A DNA stretch of 64,000 nucleotides. Source: Lamellibrachia satsuma (lineage: Eukaryota; Annelida; Polychaeta; Sabellida; Siboglinidae). Shown one piece after another: positions 51,109 to 62,468 of this stretch. A program made the position numbers and the translations under genes. Below the pieces are notes generated by a model. The model was not told the origin of the DNA. It did no database searches and saw nothing but the letters and a program-made list of their open reading frames with translations. Location of the stretch: the NCBI GenBank assembly GCA_033239005.1, contig BSQZ01000080.1, forward strand, positions 1,982,501 to 2,046,500, given 5' to 3'. Numbering within the stretch: the stretch's first letter is position 1; each line of letters starts with the position of its first letter.

Positions 51109-51477
51109 CATGAATATATTAAGACAGTTTGGTGGCTAACCCAATAGACCCTAGAATAGTTGTCACTAGCCGGAGGATGGAGCTTGCAGGTTAAAACAAG
51201 TTGGTGATTAACCAGTGAAGAAATGAATGAAATACCATTTCATGTATGTTTTAAAGAAATAAACGATGAAGTTTAAATGAAGTTAAAGTTTTGAAAATTA
51301 ACTTTAAACTTCTTTTTATATCAGTTTCTATACATTAACATGTGCCCATAATGAAATGTGAGTTTGTAGCTTCAGCAGCCAATGCAGCCTACACAAAGAT
51401 AAGCACAGTTTAAATCTTGTATACACATGAAACAAGTATCCATACACACCTGTCATCATGTAAACAGATGGATAAGT

Positions 51478-51802
51478 GACTGGGCAGCTTAGAAGGATGA
51501 GTGACTTGGGAGCTAAGGAGGATAAGTGACTGGGGAGCTTAGAAGGATGAGTGACTTGGGAGCTAAGGAGGATAAGTGACTGGGGAGCTTAGAAGGATGA
51601 GTAACTTGGGAGCTAAGGAGGATAAGTGACTGGGGAGCTTAGAAGGATAAGTGACTGGGGAGCTTAGAAGGATGAGTGACTGGGGAGCTTAGAAGGATGA
51701 GTGACTGGGGAGCTTAGAAGGATAAGTGACTGGGGAGTTTAGAAGGATAAGTGACTGGGGAGCTTAGAAGGATGAGTGACTTGGGAGCTAAGGAGGATAA
51801 GT
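51478..51802. repeat. 25-bp minisatellite x 13
   Basis: Two alternating unit types, GTGACTGGGGAGCTTAGAAG and GTGACTTGGGAGCTAAGGAG, each plus GATRA. Confidence 0.95.
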
Positions 51803-52039
51803 GAGCACAAAATTATGTTTTCAAGTAACATTGGAATGTTACACTAATGGGGATGAGTTCCAGAGTTGGTGTAGTTCCCGTGTTTGTCTTACCTCTGGGA
51901 ACAAAAGGTTGATGAGAACTAGATGATTGAAGCTGTCTAGGTTGTCCTGCAGGAGTGAGCAGCAAATGTAAATATGCCGGTTGCTTATAGAGAAAATTGC
52001 TTGATAGGTACTTGTACATATTTTTTTATGTTTTCAGTG

Positions 52040-52905
52040 ATTTCAGAAGTGGCACTGAGTGAGAAATGAGGAAACTGACTAACTAGGAAACAATTGTGAA
52101 GTTTTGTGATATCCTTAGGAGCAATATTGTGAAAAAGGGAATTGCAATAGTCGAGTGAACTGCTAAAGAAGTTAGTCGAGAAATATGCTGTCTAAAATTT
52201 ATTTTTAGTTAAAGATATCTGCTAGAATCCATGCTGCGGCTGCTGATGTGACATTATCACCTAGGATAAGTGTCAAAGCACTCCAATTTGTCACGCTGCT
52301 TCTGTGTGCCATTAATGAAATGAGGAACTCGGTTTTGACAGCATTTAGCTTGAACTGTTCAGTCATACAGAACAGTGTGTCCTCTGTGAAAAGGTTCTGG
52401 TCCAAGTTGTCACTTTGGATGACTGAACTGAGTGGAGTTGTGTAGAGAGTGGAAAGTTGTCACTTTAGATGACTGAACTGTGTGGAGTTGTGTATAGAGT
52501 GGAAAGTTGTCACTTTGGATGACTGAACTAAGTGGAGTTGTGTATAGAGTGGAAAGTGATGGTCCAAGAACAGAACCCTGAGGAACACCACATGAAACAA
52601 TGAGTGCAATCACTTTGTATTTATCAGTTAGATATGACAAAAACAGTGTAATGAAAAACCAGCTCAAGGCTGTGCTTTATACATCGTACCATAATGACAA
52701 TCCTGTAATAACAATGGTGTGATCAACGATGTCAAAGGTGGCAGGTAGATCAAGCCAGGCAAGTGTTGTTACTCCACCTTTGTCTATATTTAGAGTTGCA
52801 TCATTGTGCACCTTATGTCTGAGTGCAGTGATGCATCAATGATATCTGTTATTGGATTAAGCAATGCAGCGAGAGATAGCGTGGTCAGTAATGGAGCAAG
52901 ATCAC
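52040..52905 (-). mobile_element. L2/CR1-type reverse-transcriptase fragment, decayed
   Basis: The minus strand reads, with frame breaks and stops, LLDLPATFD-like AWLDLPATFDIVDHTIV, STALSWFF, CGVPQGSVLGPSLSTLYTTP and CMTEQFKLNAVKTEFLI. These are the blocks around and after the RT catalytic core of CR1/L2 elements; the FADD motif itself is lost. A 50-bp segment within it is triplicated (52408-52560). Defective. Confidence 0.85.
52404..52562. repeat. Triplication, about 51 bp, inside LINE fragment
   Basis: Three copies of AAGTTGTCACTTTGGATGAC plus TGAACTGAGTGGAGTTGTGT. A short array apparently begun within RT sequence. Confidence 0.85.
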
Positions 52906-53036
52906 TGGACTTACTTGGAGAAGATATAATTATTAATGTTTGGATGTTATGGTAAATTTCCATAGAGATATTCCATTTGCACCCATGTGGATGTATGTCA
53001 TTTCTTCAGTTTGCAACAACAATTCATAAAAAAAGG

Positions 53037-53300
53037 TAAAGGTAAGTTCTTATATAGCGCGGTATCCAGTCCTTAGGACTACACAAAGCACTTTACACTT
53101 CACCCCCTGGCAGACCTGTTCATTCCAAGGCCATCCACTGTCTATATTGCCAGGTACTCATTTATACAGCTGAGTGAACTGTGACAACGTGGGGTGATCA
53201 AACTTGCCAAAGGTTCGAAGCGACCGCAGTGGGATTTGAAACTGGGTTCTCTCGATTGAGAGTCCGGCCTTCTCACTGGTATGCTATTGTGCCCCACTTT
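53037..53300 (-). mobile_element. SINE family B, near full-length
   Basis: The minus strand starts GGGGCACAATAGCATACCAG (A-box-like), has a B-box-like GTTTCAAATCCC, a body CACCCCACGTTGTCACAGTT..CTGTATAAATGAG, and a tail AAAGTGCTTTGTGTAGTCCT..GCGCTATATAAGAAC. Head and body match the truncated copy at 16507. Confidence 0.8.
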
Positions 53301-53384
53301 ATTCATCTGGTTTTTTATCACTTTGTTAATTTCAAAGCCAAAAGAAATGTAATAGTTGCCAATACAAGGACCTTGCTCCATTTG

Positions 53385-55520
53385 CTGAACCAACAGTCCG
53401 TGTACGTCCAATACAAGGACCTTGCTCCGCTTGCTGAACCAATAGTCCATGTACATCCAATACAAGGACCTTGCTCCGCTTGCTGAACCAATAGTCCATG
53501 TACATCCAATAAAAGAACCTTGCTCCGCTTGCTGAACCAATAGTCGGTGTACGTCCAATACAAGGACCTTGCTCCGCTTGTTGAACCAATAGTCCATGTA
53601 CATCCAATAGAAGAACCTTGCTCCGCTTGCTGAACCAATAGTCCATGTACATCCAATACAAGGACCTTGCTCCGCTTGCTGAACCAATAGTCGGTGTACG
53701 TCCAATACAAGGACCTTGCTCCGCTTGCTGAACCAACAGTCCATGTACATCCAATAAAAGAACCTTGCTCCGCTTGCTGAACCAATAGTTGGTGTACATC
53801 CAATACAAGGACCTTGCTCTGCTTGCTGAACCAATAGTCCATGTCCATCCAATACAAGAACCTTGCTCCGCTTGCTGAACCAATAGTCCATGTACATCCA
53901 ATACAAGGACCTTGTTCCGCTTGCTGAACCAATAGTCGGTGTACGTCCAATACAAGGACCTTGCTCCGCTTGCTGAACCAATAGTCGGTGTACGTCCAAT
54001 ACAAGGACCTTGCTCCGCTTGTTGAACCAATAGTCCATGTACATCCAATACAAGAACCTTGCTCCGCTTGCTGAACCAATAGTCCATGTACATCCAATAC
54101 AAGAACCTTGCTCCGCTTGCTGAACCAATAGTCGGTGTACGTCCAATACAAGGACCTTGCTCCGCTTGTTGAACCAATAGTCCATGTACATCCAATACAA
54201 GAACCTTGCTCCGCTTGCTGAACCAATAGTCCATGTACATCCAATACAAGAACCTTGCTCCGCTTGCTGAACCAACAGTCCATGTACATCCAATAGAAGA
54301 ACCTTGCTCCGCTTGCTGAACCAATAGTCGGTGTACATCAAATACAAGGACCTTGCTCCGCTTGCTGAACCAATAGTCCATGTACATCCAATACAAGGAC
54401 CTTGCTCCGCTTGCTGAACCAATAGTCCATGTACATCCAATACAAGAACCTTGCTCCGCTTGCTGAACCAATAGTCGGTGTACGTCCAATACAAGGACCT
54501 TGCTCCGCTTGTTGAACCAATAGTCCATGTACATCCAATACAAGGACCTTGCTCCGCTTGCTGAACCAATAGTCCATGTACATCCAATACAAGAACCTTG
54601 CTCCGCTTGCTGAACCAACAGTCCATGTACATCCAATAGAAGAACCTTGCTCCGCTTGCTGAACCAATAGTCGGTGTACATCAAATACAAGGACCATGCT
54701 CCGCTTGCTGAACCAATAGTCCATGTACATCCAATACAAGGACCTTGCTCCGCTTGCTGAACCAATAGTCCATGTACATCCAATACAAGGACCTTGCTCC
54801 GCTTGCTGAACCAATAGTCGTGGTACGTCCAATACAAGGACCTTGCTCCGCTTGCTGAACCAACAGTCGGTGTACATCAAATACAAGGACCTTGCTCCGC
54901 TTGCTGAACCAATAGTCCATGTACATCCAATACAAGGACCTTGCTCCGCTTGCTGAACCAACAGTCGGTGTACATCAAATACAAGGACCTTGCTCCGCTT
55001 GCTGAACCAATAGTCCATGTACATCCAATACAAGGACCTTGCTCCGCTTGCTGAACCAATAGTCGGTGTACGTCCAATACAAGGACCTTGCTCTGCTTGC
55101 TGAACCAACAGTCGGTGTACATCCAATACAAGGACCTTGATCCGCTTGCTGAAACAATAGTCCATGTACATCCAATACAAGAACCTTGCTCCGCTTGCTG
55201 AACCAATAGTCGGTGTACGTCCAATACAAGGACCTTGCTCCGACTGCAGAACCAATAGTCCATGTACATCCAATACAAGAACCTTGCTCCGCTTGATGAA
55301 CCAACAGTCGGTGTACATCCAATACAAGGACCTTGCTCCGCTTGCTGAACCAACAGTCCATGTACATCCAATACAAGAACCTTGCTCCGCTTGCTGAACC
55401 AACAGTCCATGTACATCCAATACAAGAACCTTGCTCCGCTTGCTGAACCAATAGTCCATGTACATCCAATACAAGGACCTTGCTCCGCTTGCTGAACCAA
55501 CAGTCCATGTACATCCAAGT
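53385..55520. repeat. 49-bp minisatellite x about 43
   Basis: Units contain CCGCTTGCTGAACCAATAGT and CCATGTACATCCAATACAAG, with two alternating versions (CCATGTACATCC and CGGTGTACGTCC). All three minus frames are open for up to about 500 codons because the unit has no stop in any phase. I treat this as an artefact of the repeat. Confidence 0.97.
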
Positions 55521-55928
55521 CAACTGCTGACGGCCTTGTTTGTATCACCACTAACATGGTCAAGCTCCATTCAACTAACTAATCATCATCACTTTCCTAA
55601 TTTTTTTTTTACAGTTTCCATAAATTAGATTAATTGGCTTGACAACAGCAGAATCCATAATGTTCAGCTGCAGAATCTTTAGTACAATTACTGTACCTTA
55701 GAAGTTATAATTACATATTATATTAAAATTAAATTTCCTTTGGTTGCAACCATCTACATGGTTTGAATATTACGATATATATACAAAACTAATCACAAAT
55801 AATTACGTACAACTACTTCAACAGATCATATTAGTCAATAAAAGCAGCTGACATTTAAAAACCCACTGAGACAACAGGCAGATGACAACACAAAATGAAA
55901 ACCACCCGACTGGAGAGAGACACAATAC
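55521..55928. other. Intron next to the MKRKF exon
   Basis: AT-rich, nothing recognised. Confidence 0.5.
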
Positions 55929-56084
55929 CTTCCGTCCAATTCTACCCCATGCCCCGTCAGTCGGCAGGGGCAGCTCAACCACCTGTACCTCTTCCATGAC
56001 AAGCTCAGGGAAAACATCCTCCTCCTCCTCAGCAAATACACTGTCCTCAGATGGGATTGGGGTGAGGTCAAATTTTCTTTTCAT
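55929..56084 (-). CDS. PRKAB: Candidate PRKAB alternative first exon (MKRKF form)
   Basis: 52 codons from ATG (GGACATGA) to a phase-0 donor GTATTG. It encodes MKRKFDLTPIPSEDSVF, an acidic run AEEEEDVFPELVMEEVQV, then VELPLPTDGAWGRIGRK. With the core exons and exon A it gives 275 residues, close to vertebrate beta subunits. An in-frame stretch upstream (RESGRGVQD) lacks an ATG. It could instead be an internal or unrelated exon; only strand, phase and location support membership. Confidence 0.45.
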
Positions 56085-56850
56085 GTCCTGAACCCCCCGA
56101 CCACTTTCACGCAATTATCAGTGAGATATGCGCTGGTATTTTGTGTCCGTATGTATGAGAGAGATGTCCCATTCAAGTGACCATCATGTGAAGATGTTGA
56201 CAATGCTGAAGAAACTACCCTTACAAAGATATCCCCAGTCCTGTAACTCAGTCATGGCTGCGGGGTTTACGCTACTCAGAGGCGGAGCATTCCCAGGGTA
56301 CATCAGTCTGTTTACTAGTAGTGACATTTCACAGTTGGACTAGTCCACTATGTCAACTGAGGGGTGGCAGGTCTTCCTGTCTGCTCCAGGGACCTTTGTG
56401 TTCCGATATGGGACAAATACAATGAACCAGAATCAAACCTACCATGGCAAACAACTACTGAAAGATGACACAATATCTTGAAATGACTATATTTATTGCC
56501 TTTATCCTCAATGAACATAACATTTCCCAGGGCTCGTGCTAGCCGGGTTTCAGTGTATCAAATTCGAAACAGGGTTCTTGCCAGATTTATGCAGGTGTGT
56601 GTGCGGAGCTGTGCACACACGTGCAAGCATTCAAATTCAATACGCAGTTACATTGTAAATTCGGACAAATTTCAAAACCACATTTAAATCCTTTCTCTCT
56701 CATCCAGCACATAATGAACCTTCTTACAGTATTAATAAATCTACTTCTTGATCAGTTAATTATTAATAACACATATGTTAATTTGACCCCAATAATGGTA
56801 ACAGGTGATACTATAAGTGAAAACGCAAAATGATAACTAATGATATTACT
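56085..56850. other. Upstream of MKRKF exon; possible hAT-end fragment
   Basis: CAGGGCTCGTGCTAGC near 56528 resembles a hAT terminal sequence, but no partner end was found. Otherwise nothing recognised. Confidence 0.35.
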
Positions 56851-58062
56851 TAATTACTTGCCTTGCCTTGTATATAACTCTGATACACTAAATAGACATC
56901 AGACTGTGCATTACTTAATTACTTGCCTTGCCTTGTATATAACTCTGATACACTAAATAGACATCAGACTGTGCATTACTTAATTACTTGCCTTGCCTTG
57001 TATATAACTCTGATACACTAAATAGACATCAGACTGTGCATTACTTAATTATTTGCCTTGCCTTGTATATAACTCTGATACACTAAATAGACATCAGACT
57101 GTGTATTACTTAATTACATGCCTTGCCTTGTATATAACTCTGATACACTAAATAGACACTAGACTGTGTATTACTTAATTACCTGCCTTGCCTTGTATAT
57201 AACTCTGATACACTAAATAGACATCAGACTGTGTATTACTTAATTACCTGCCTTGCCTTGTATATAACTCTGATACACTAAATAGACATCAGACTGTGTA
57301 TTACTTAATTACCTGTCTTGCCTGCTGCCAGATTTGTTAAAAATGATTACAGACGGAACACAAATCCAGCAGATCTAATTACTGCCCTTGGATGGCCAAC
57401 CTTCGAACGAAGGCGCATTATCAAACAAGCCACAACCTTCTACAAAATTCCAAACAACATTATTGAGATCACCCCCCCTTCAGGCCTACTAACCCGCTCT
57501 CGAACCCTTGGACAATACATAGCCCCCAAGTGTCGTATAAATGCAATGGTCTTTTCATTTTATCCCAGAGCCATTCACATATGGAATATGATTCCACCAA
57601 AAATTACCAACATAAAAAACCCAAAATCATTTCAAGAAGCTATTATGGAACTCCCTTTCACCACACCTCCTCACCTAAACTGCCTTTAAAACACAGAGCT
57701 CAGCGTAAACTTATCCATGGTGTGGGTATGGAGACTGTCTATGTGTGCATGTGGCAAGGCAGCGACAGTAATTTTCGTTAAACATCCTATACATAAAATA
57801 AATAAAACTATCAGATAAATAGCATTTCAGCAACATTAATGATACTAGTCTTTTAATCGAATGTACCACCCACAGCACATGCGCACAGTCCACCACAAAC
57901 TCGTCCGTTAGCCCAAGTTTGGGCTGTTTGGAGTAAACCACTTGAGACTTGAGACTGTGCATTACTTAATTACTTGCCTTGCCTTGTATATAACTCTGAT
58001 ACACTAAATAGACATCAGACTGTGTATTACTTAATTACTTGCCTTGCCTTGTATATAACTAC
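56850..58062. repeat. 65-bp minisatellite interrupted by a LINE fragment
   Basis: About 7.5 units of CATTACTTAATTACTTGCCT + TGCCTTGTATATAACTCTGA + TACACTAAATAGACATCAGA + CTGTG lie at 56850-57316. About 1.6 units resume at 57955-58062. Confidence 0.95.
57317..57954 (+). mobile_element. 5'-truncated LINE (RT C-terminal end plus 3' UTR) inserted in the array
   Basis: An open frame of about 120 codons (to the stop at 57687-57689) reads LPARFVKNDYRRNTNPADLI, LGWPTFERRRIIKQATTFYK and ending FYPRAIHIWNMIPPKI. This is the typical tail of non-LTR ORF2 proteins (L.W.TLE.RR...K..FYKI ... R.IHLWN.LP). The 3' UTR ends GTTTGGGCTGTTTGGAGTAA and a repeated ACTTGAGACTTGAGACT tail. The 65-bp array continues directly on both sides, so the insertion is post-array and 5'-truncated. 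Confidence 0.85.
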
Positions 58063-58958
58063 CACCTTAACACACAACTGAAGTGACCCCAACACCGAAT
58101 CAATGCACTAATGCATTTTGCATAATTAATCATCAGTGTTTTACATATAAATGTCCATATATTAAAATATAAATAAATGGCACACCACAGGAACCAGGTC
58201 TAAGGTCAATACATTTTTTACAATACAATAACTTTAGAATCTGAAAAGTAACATTTTAAGAATATTTGTCATGCTTAGAAATATACACTATCATGAATGA
58301 GATTACATTAAGATAAAAAATATATGGTATACCACAAGATTTTTTATTATTAAGAAAAAAGTTTGGATAAATAGGGTTGTGCAATAAATAGTTTAGATCC
58401 TGAAAAGTAACTGTTTTTTTTTACAATAATGTTCATATAATTTTGAAAAATATCTTATCATTAATGGAAATAAATTAACTATGATTAGTTATTAAAATAC
58501 ATTAACTGTGATTAATTATTAATATTCATGAGATATTCAACACAGCAGACAATTACCATTCAAGATATTCATTGTTTAGCAATAACACACTTGAGGCAGC
58601 TTATGCAGTAACATGTGCCATTTGGTATAAAAGCTTTGATAAAAATAGTGCCAAGAGTGTATCCAATATAACTGAAGTGATTAACATCTACTACTACTAA
58701 GTAATCTACTAATAGCGGGGACTGGAATATAACATGGTATAACACCTTTCATCTGGGGACAGTTCATTATTTATTTTCCTTTGGTGATAACGTTGATGTT
58801 TCTCAATGCGGTGAACAGATTGTGACCTTTTTTCTGAAAATCTGTTATGTTCATATTCTTTTGTTGTAAGAAACAATTCATCAAATTCTGTCAGTTTCTC
58901 CAGAAAATCAACCTACAACATGCTCCCTATCATATGGCACAGACATTGAAAACAATTA
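58063..58958. other. AT-rich, nothing recognised
   Basis: No gene or repeat structure identified. Confidence 0.5.
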
Positions 58959-59151
58959 CAGGGCTCTACACTAACTCCTAGAACAGGAGTAGAAGGTACT
59001 TGTCCTGTAGAACAAGTACCTTCTACTCCTGTAGAACAAGTAGCGAGTCATGTTTACTTGTCCCACCAAAACTATACTAACGTCTTGTCCCCCTGAAAAC
59101 TACAGTTATTCTGCAAATTCTGACTGAAAGGAAATAACACTCTGCATGGAA

Positions 59152-60732
59152 CAAACACAGCTAGTGCTGCTGACAGTCCAGTACACAAACACAGCTAGCG
59201 CTGCTGACAGTCCAGTACACAAACACAGCTAGCGCTGCTGACAGGTCAGTACACAAACACAGCTAGTGCTGCTGACAGTCCAGTACACAAACACAGCTAG
59301 CGCTGCTGACAGTCCAGTACACAAACACAGCTAGCGCTGCTGACAGGTCAGTACACAAACACAGCTAGCGCTGCTGACAGTCCAGTACACAAACACAGCT
59401 AGCGCTGCTGACAGTCCAGTACACAAACACAGCTAGCGCTGCTGACAGGTCAGTACACAAACACAGCTAGTGCTGCTGACAGTCCAGTACACAAACACAG
59501 CTAGCGCTGCTGACAGTCCAGTACACAAACACAGCTAGCGCTGCTGACAGTCCAGTACACAAACACAGCTAGCGCTGCTGACAGTCCAGTACACAAACAC
59601 AGCTAGCGCTGCTGACAGTCCAGTACACAAACACAGCTAGCGCTGCTAACAGTCCAGTACACAAACACAGCTAGCGCTGCTGACAGTCCAGTACACAAAC
59701 ACAGCTAGCGCTGCTGACAGGTCAGTACACAAACACAGCTAGCGCTGCTGAGAGTCCAGTACACAAACACAGCTAGCGCTGCTGACAGTCCAGTACACAA
59801 ACACAGCTAGCGCTGCTGACAGTCCAGTACACAAACACAGCTAGCGCTGCTGACAGTCCAGTACACAAACACAGCTAGCGCTGCTAACAGTCCAGTACAC
59901 AAACACAGCTAGCGCTGCTGACAGTCCAGTACACAAACACAGCTAGCGCTGCTGACAGTCCAGTACACAAACACAGCTAGCGCTGCTGACAGTCCAGTAC
60001 ACAAACACAGCTAGCGTTGCTGACAGTCCAGTACACAAACACAGCTAGCGCTGCTGACAGTCCAGTACACAAACACAGCTAGCGCTGCTGACAGTCCAGT
60101 ACACAAACACAGCTAGCGCTGCTGACAGGTCAGTACACAAACACAGCTAGCGCTGCTGACAGTCCAGTACACAAACACAGCTAGCGCTGCTGACAGTCCA
60201 GTACACAAACACAGCTAGCGCTGCTGACAGGTCAGTACACAAACACAGCTAGTGCTGCTGACAGTCCAGTACACAAACACAGCTAGCGCTGCTGACAGTC
60301 CAGTACACAAACACAGCTAGCGCTGCTGACAGTCCAGTACACAAACACAGCTAGCGCTGCTGACAGTCCAGTACACAAACACAGCTAGCGCTGCTGACAG
60401 TCCAGTACACAAACACAGCTAGCGCTGCTAACAGTCCAGTACACAAACACAGCTAGCACTGCTGACAGTCCAGTACACAAACACAGCTAGCGCTGCTGAC
60501 AGTCCAGTACACAAACACAGCTAGCGCTGCTGACAGGTCAGTACACAAACACAGCTAGCGCTGCTGAGAGTCCAGTACACAAACACAGCTAGCGCTGCTG
60601 ACAGTCCAGTACACAAACACAGCTAGCGCTGCTGACAGTCCAGTACACAAACACAGCTAGCGCTGCTGACAGTCCAGTACACAAACACAGCTAGCGCTGC
60701 TGACAGTCCAGTACACAAACACAGCTAGCACT
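59152..60732. repeat. 34-bp minisatellite x about 46
   Basis: Units contain CACAGCTAGCGCTGCTGACA and GTCCAGTACACAAA. Minor variants (GACAGGTCAG, GCTAACAG, GAGAGTCC) recur at regular intervals, which suggests block duplication. It adjoins the broken 3' side of the LINE fragment. Confidence 0.97.
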
Positions 60733-61720
60733 GCTGCTGTCAGCACTAAATGTTACTCCTAAATCCTTTTCTTGTGTGGTTCTACCTAGTACAGCATCCC
60801 CCATTTTATATTCCTCGTCCATATTTCCATGTCCTATGTGTATACATTTACACTTCCCAAAATTGAATAACATTTGCCATTTTTCTGACCATTTAACTAA
60901 TTTTCCAGATCATCATGTAAACTTTGTTTATCTGTATCATTAGTAACCTTTCTGAATACTTTTGTGTCATCTGCAAATTTGAGTACTTTTCTAGATATGT
61001 CATTCTCCAAATCATTTATATATATATTAAAAACAGTATAGGGCCTAATACTGATCCCTGTGGTACCCCACTCAAAACCGATTTCCAAATTGAAATCTCA
61101 CCATCTACTATTACTCTTTGTCTTCTGTGTGTAAGCCACTTTTCTATCCAGTTGATTACATCATTGCCTATACCATGGGCTTTTAGTTTAAGTAACAATC
61201 TTTGATGTGGCACTTTATCGAAAGCTTTCTGAAAATCTAAGTAGATAACATCCACTGGTGACCCGTCATCTACCCACTTTGTAATTTCTTCTAAAAAACA
61301 TAAGAGATTGGTTAGACATGACAATGCTTTTAGGAATCCATGTTGAGATGTATTTATTAATTTATGTTTTACGAGGAATTCCACCATGTGGTCTCTAATT
61401 AATGTTTTGAGTAATTTACATACAACTGATGTTAAACTCACTGGTCTGCAATTTTCTGGCTTCTTCCTCGATCCCTTCTTAAATAGCGGTGTAATGCTTC
61501 TTTCCATTCTGAAGGAACTATTCCTTCTTCTAGTGACAAGTTAAATAAGTTTGCAAGTGGTGTACTAATTTGATCAACAATTTCCTTTAGCAGTTTTGGT
61601 GGTCAACTCCAGGTGATTTATTATCTTTCATCTTCTTAATTTTCTTTGCTATTATTTCAGGAGTTACAAATAACTGCCCTAAATGTTCTGATTTATTGCC
61701 CTCAAATTTAGTCAATGGAA
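60733..61720 (-). mobile_element. CR1/Jockey-like LINE reverse-transcriptase fragment, frameshifted
   Basis: The minus strand reads KKIKKMKDNKSPGVD, TPLFKKGSRKKPENCRPVSL, YLDFQKAFDKVPHQRLLLKL, SGVPQGSVLGPILFLIYIND, LKFADDTKVFRK (catalytic FADD) and MLFNFGKCKCIHIGHGNMD to KDLGVTFSAD, where it is cut by the 34-bp array. Stops or shifts occur near 61600, 61505, 61035 and 60895. RT family is clear; the copy is defective. From memory this RT family is unusually similar across distant animals. Confidence 0.9.
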
Positions 61721-61741
61721 CTGGAAGTGAGCTGATATCTT

Positions 61742-61836
61742 CTGTGGTGTAAGTGTAGGGCTTAGGGTTGTAAGTGTAGGACTTAGGGTTGTAAGTGTAG
61801 GGCTTAGGGTTGTAAGTGTAGGGCTTAGGGTTGCTG
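61742..61836. repeat. 21-bp x 4 repeat with TTAGGG
   Basis: Units of GTAAGTGTAGGGCTTAGGGT plus T. They contain one telomere-like TTAGGG each but are not a telomeric array. Confidence 0.85.
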
Positions 61837-62468
61837 CTGTAGCTATCAGCATACTTGCATTAAAATATAGCGGTGATATGTTTATACTATGTTGCATTAA
61901 TATGTTTAAAAAAACATGCTTAGTAATATAAATACGCATAACTTTTGCTGTCGAGCTGAAGCCGAGTGGCGTTAAGCCATTACACTGGCATTTGTTATAA
62001 CCGCGATCTGCTTCTGACATTTTTTGTGTTCCCGTGAAGCAAAAATGTTAAAAATTAAAACATAAAACGGGCATATATGTCAGAAGTGTAGCTATGCACT
62101 GGGGCATTTAAATAAGGAAAGGTGACAGTGTGTTCATGTTTTCAACAGAACAGCGTTGCTGTCCTAGTTACTAAGCTAGTTTATAAAATGCTACATGCGC
62201 CACCTGGCGATTATATTGACAGTACTCGCATGGCAGAAAGAAAGCTGTGGTTCCACACTTTCGACATCGAACAAAATAATAAATTCCATTAAACGTTATT
62301 TATTTTCGGCATCAACAAGTCAAAACCTTTCAGTCTTTTTATTAAAATGCATAGTACGTTTTATATTGCAGCAGCATGACCTTGTCCAGAGGGACAAGTG
62401 TCCAGGATTATGTACTTGTCCTAAATTGGTAGCTACTTGTCGTGGACAAGCGTCAATATCGAGCCCTG

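Larger units (their letters stand above)
58959..62468. mobile_element. hAT-like terminal repeats framing LINE and minisatellite
   Basis: CAGGGCTC at 58959-58966 and GAGCCCTG at 62461-62468 are inverted, and each is followed inward by ACTTGTCC-rich sequence (TACTTGTCCTGTAGAACAAG; GTACTTGTCCTAAATTGG). CAGGGCTC ends typify hAT elements. The 8-bp flanks (AACAATTA and AACTAGAT) do not match, so it may be two partial copies rather than one. No transposase; the interior holds a minus-strand LINE fragment and a 34-bp array. Confidence 0.45.

Noticed and set aside
53142..55563. Minus-strand open frames up to about 500 codons with a 49-residue period
   Set aside because: They are the 49-bp minisatellite read in three frames; the unit has no stop in any phase. 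No start context, domain or splice evidence.
61742..61836. Interstitial telomere from TTAGGG motifs
   Set aside because: The unit is 21 bp with one TTAGGG each; not a (TTAGGG)n array.
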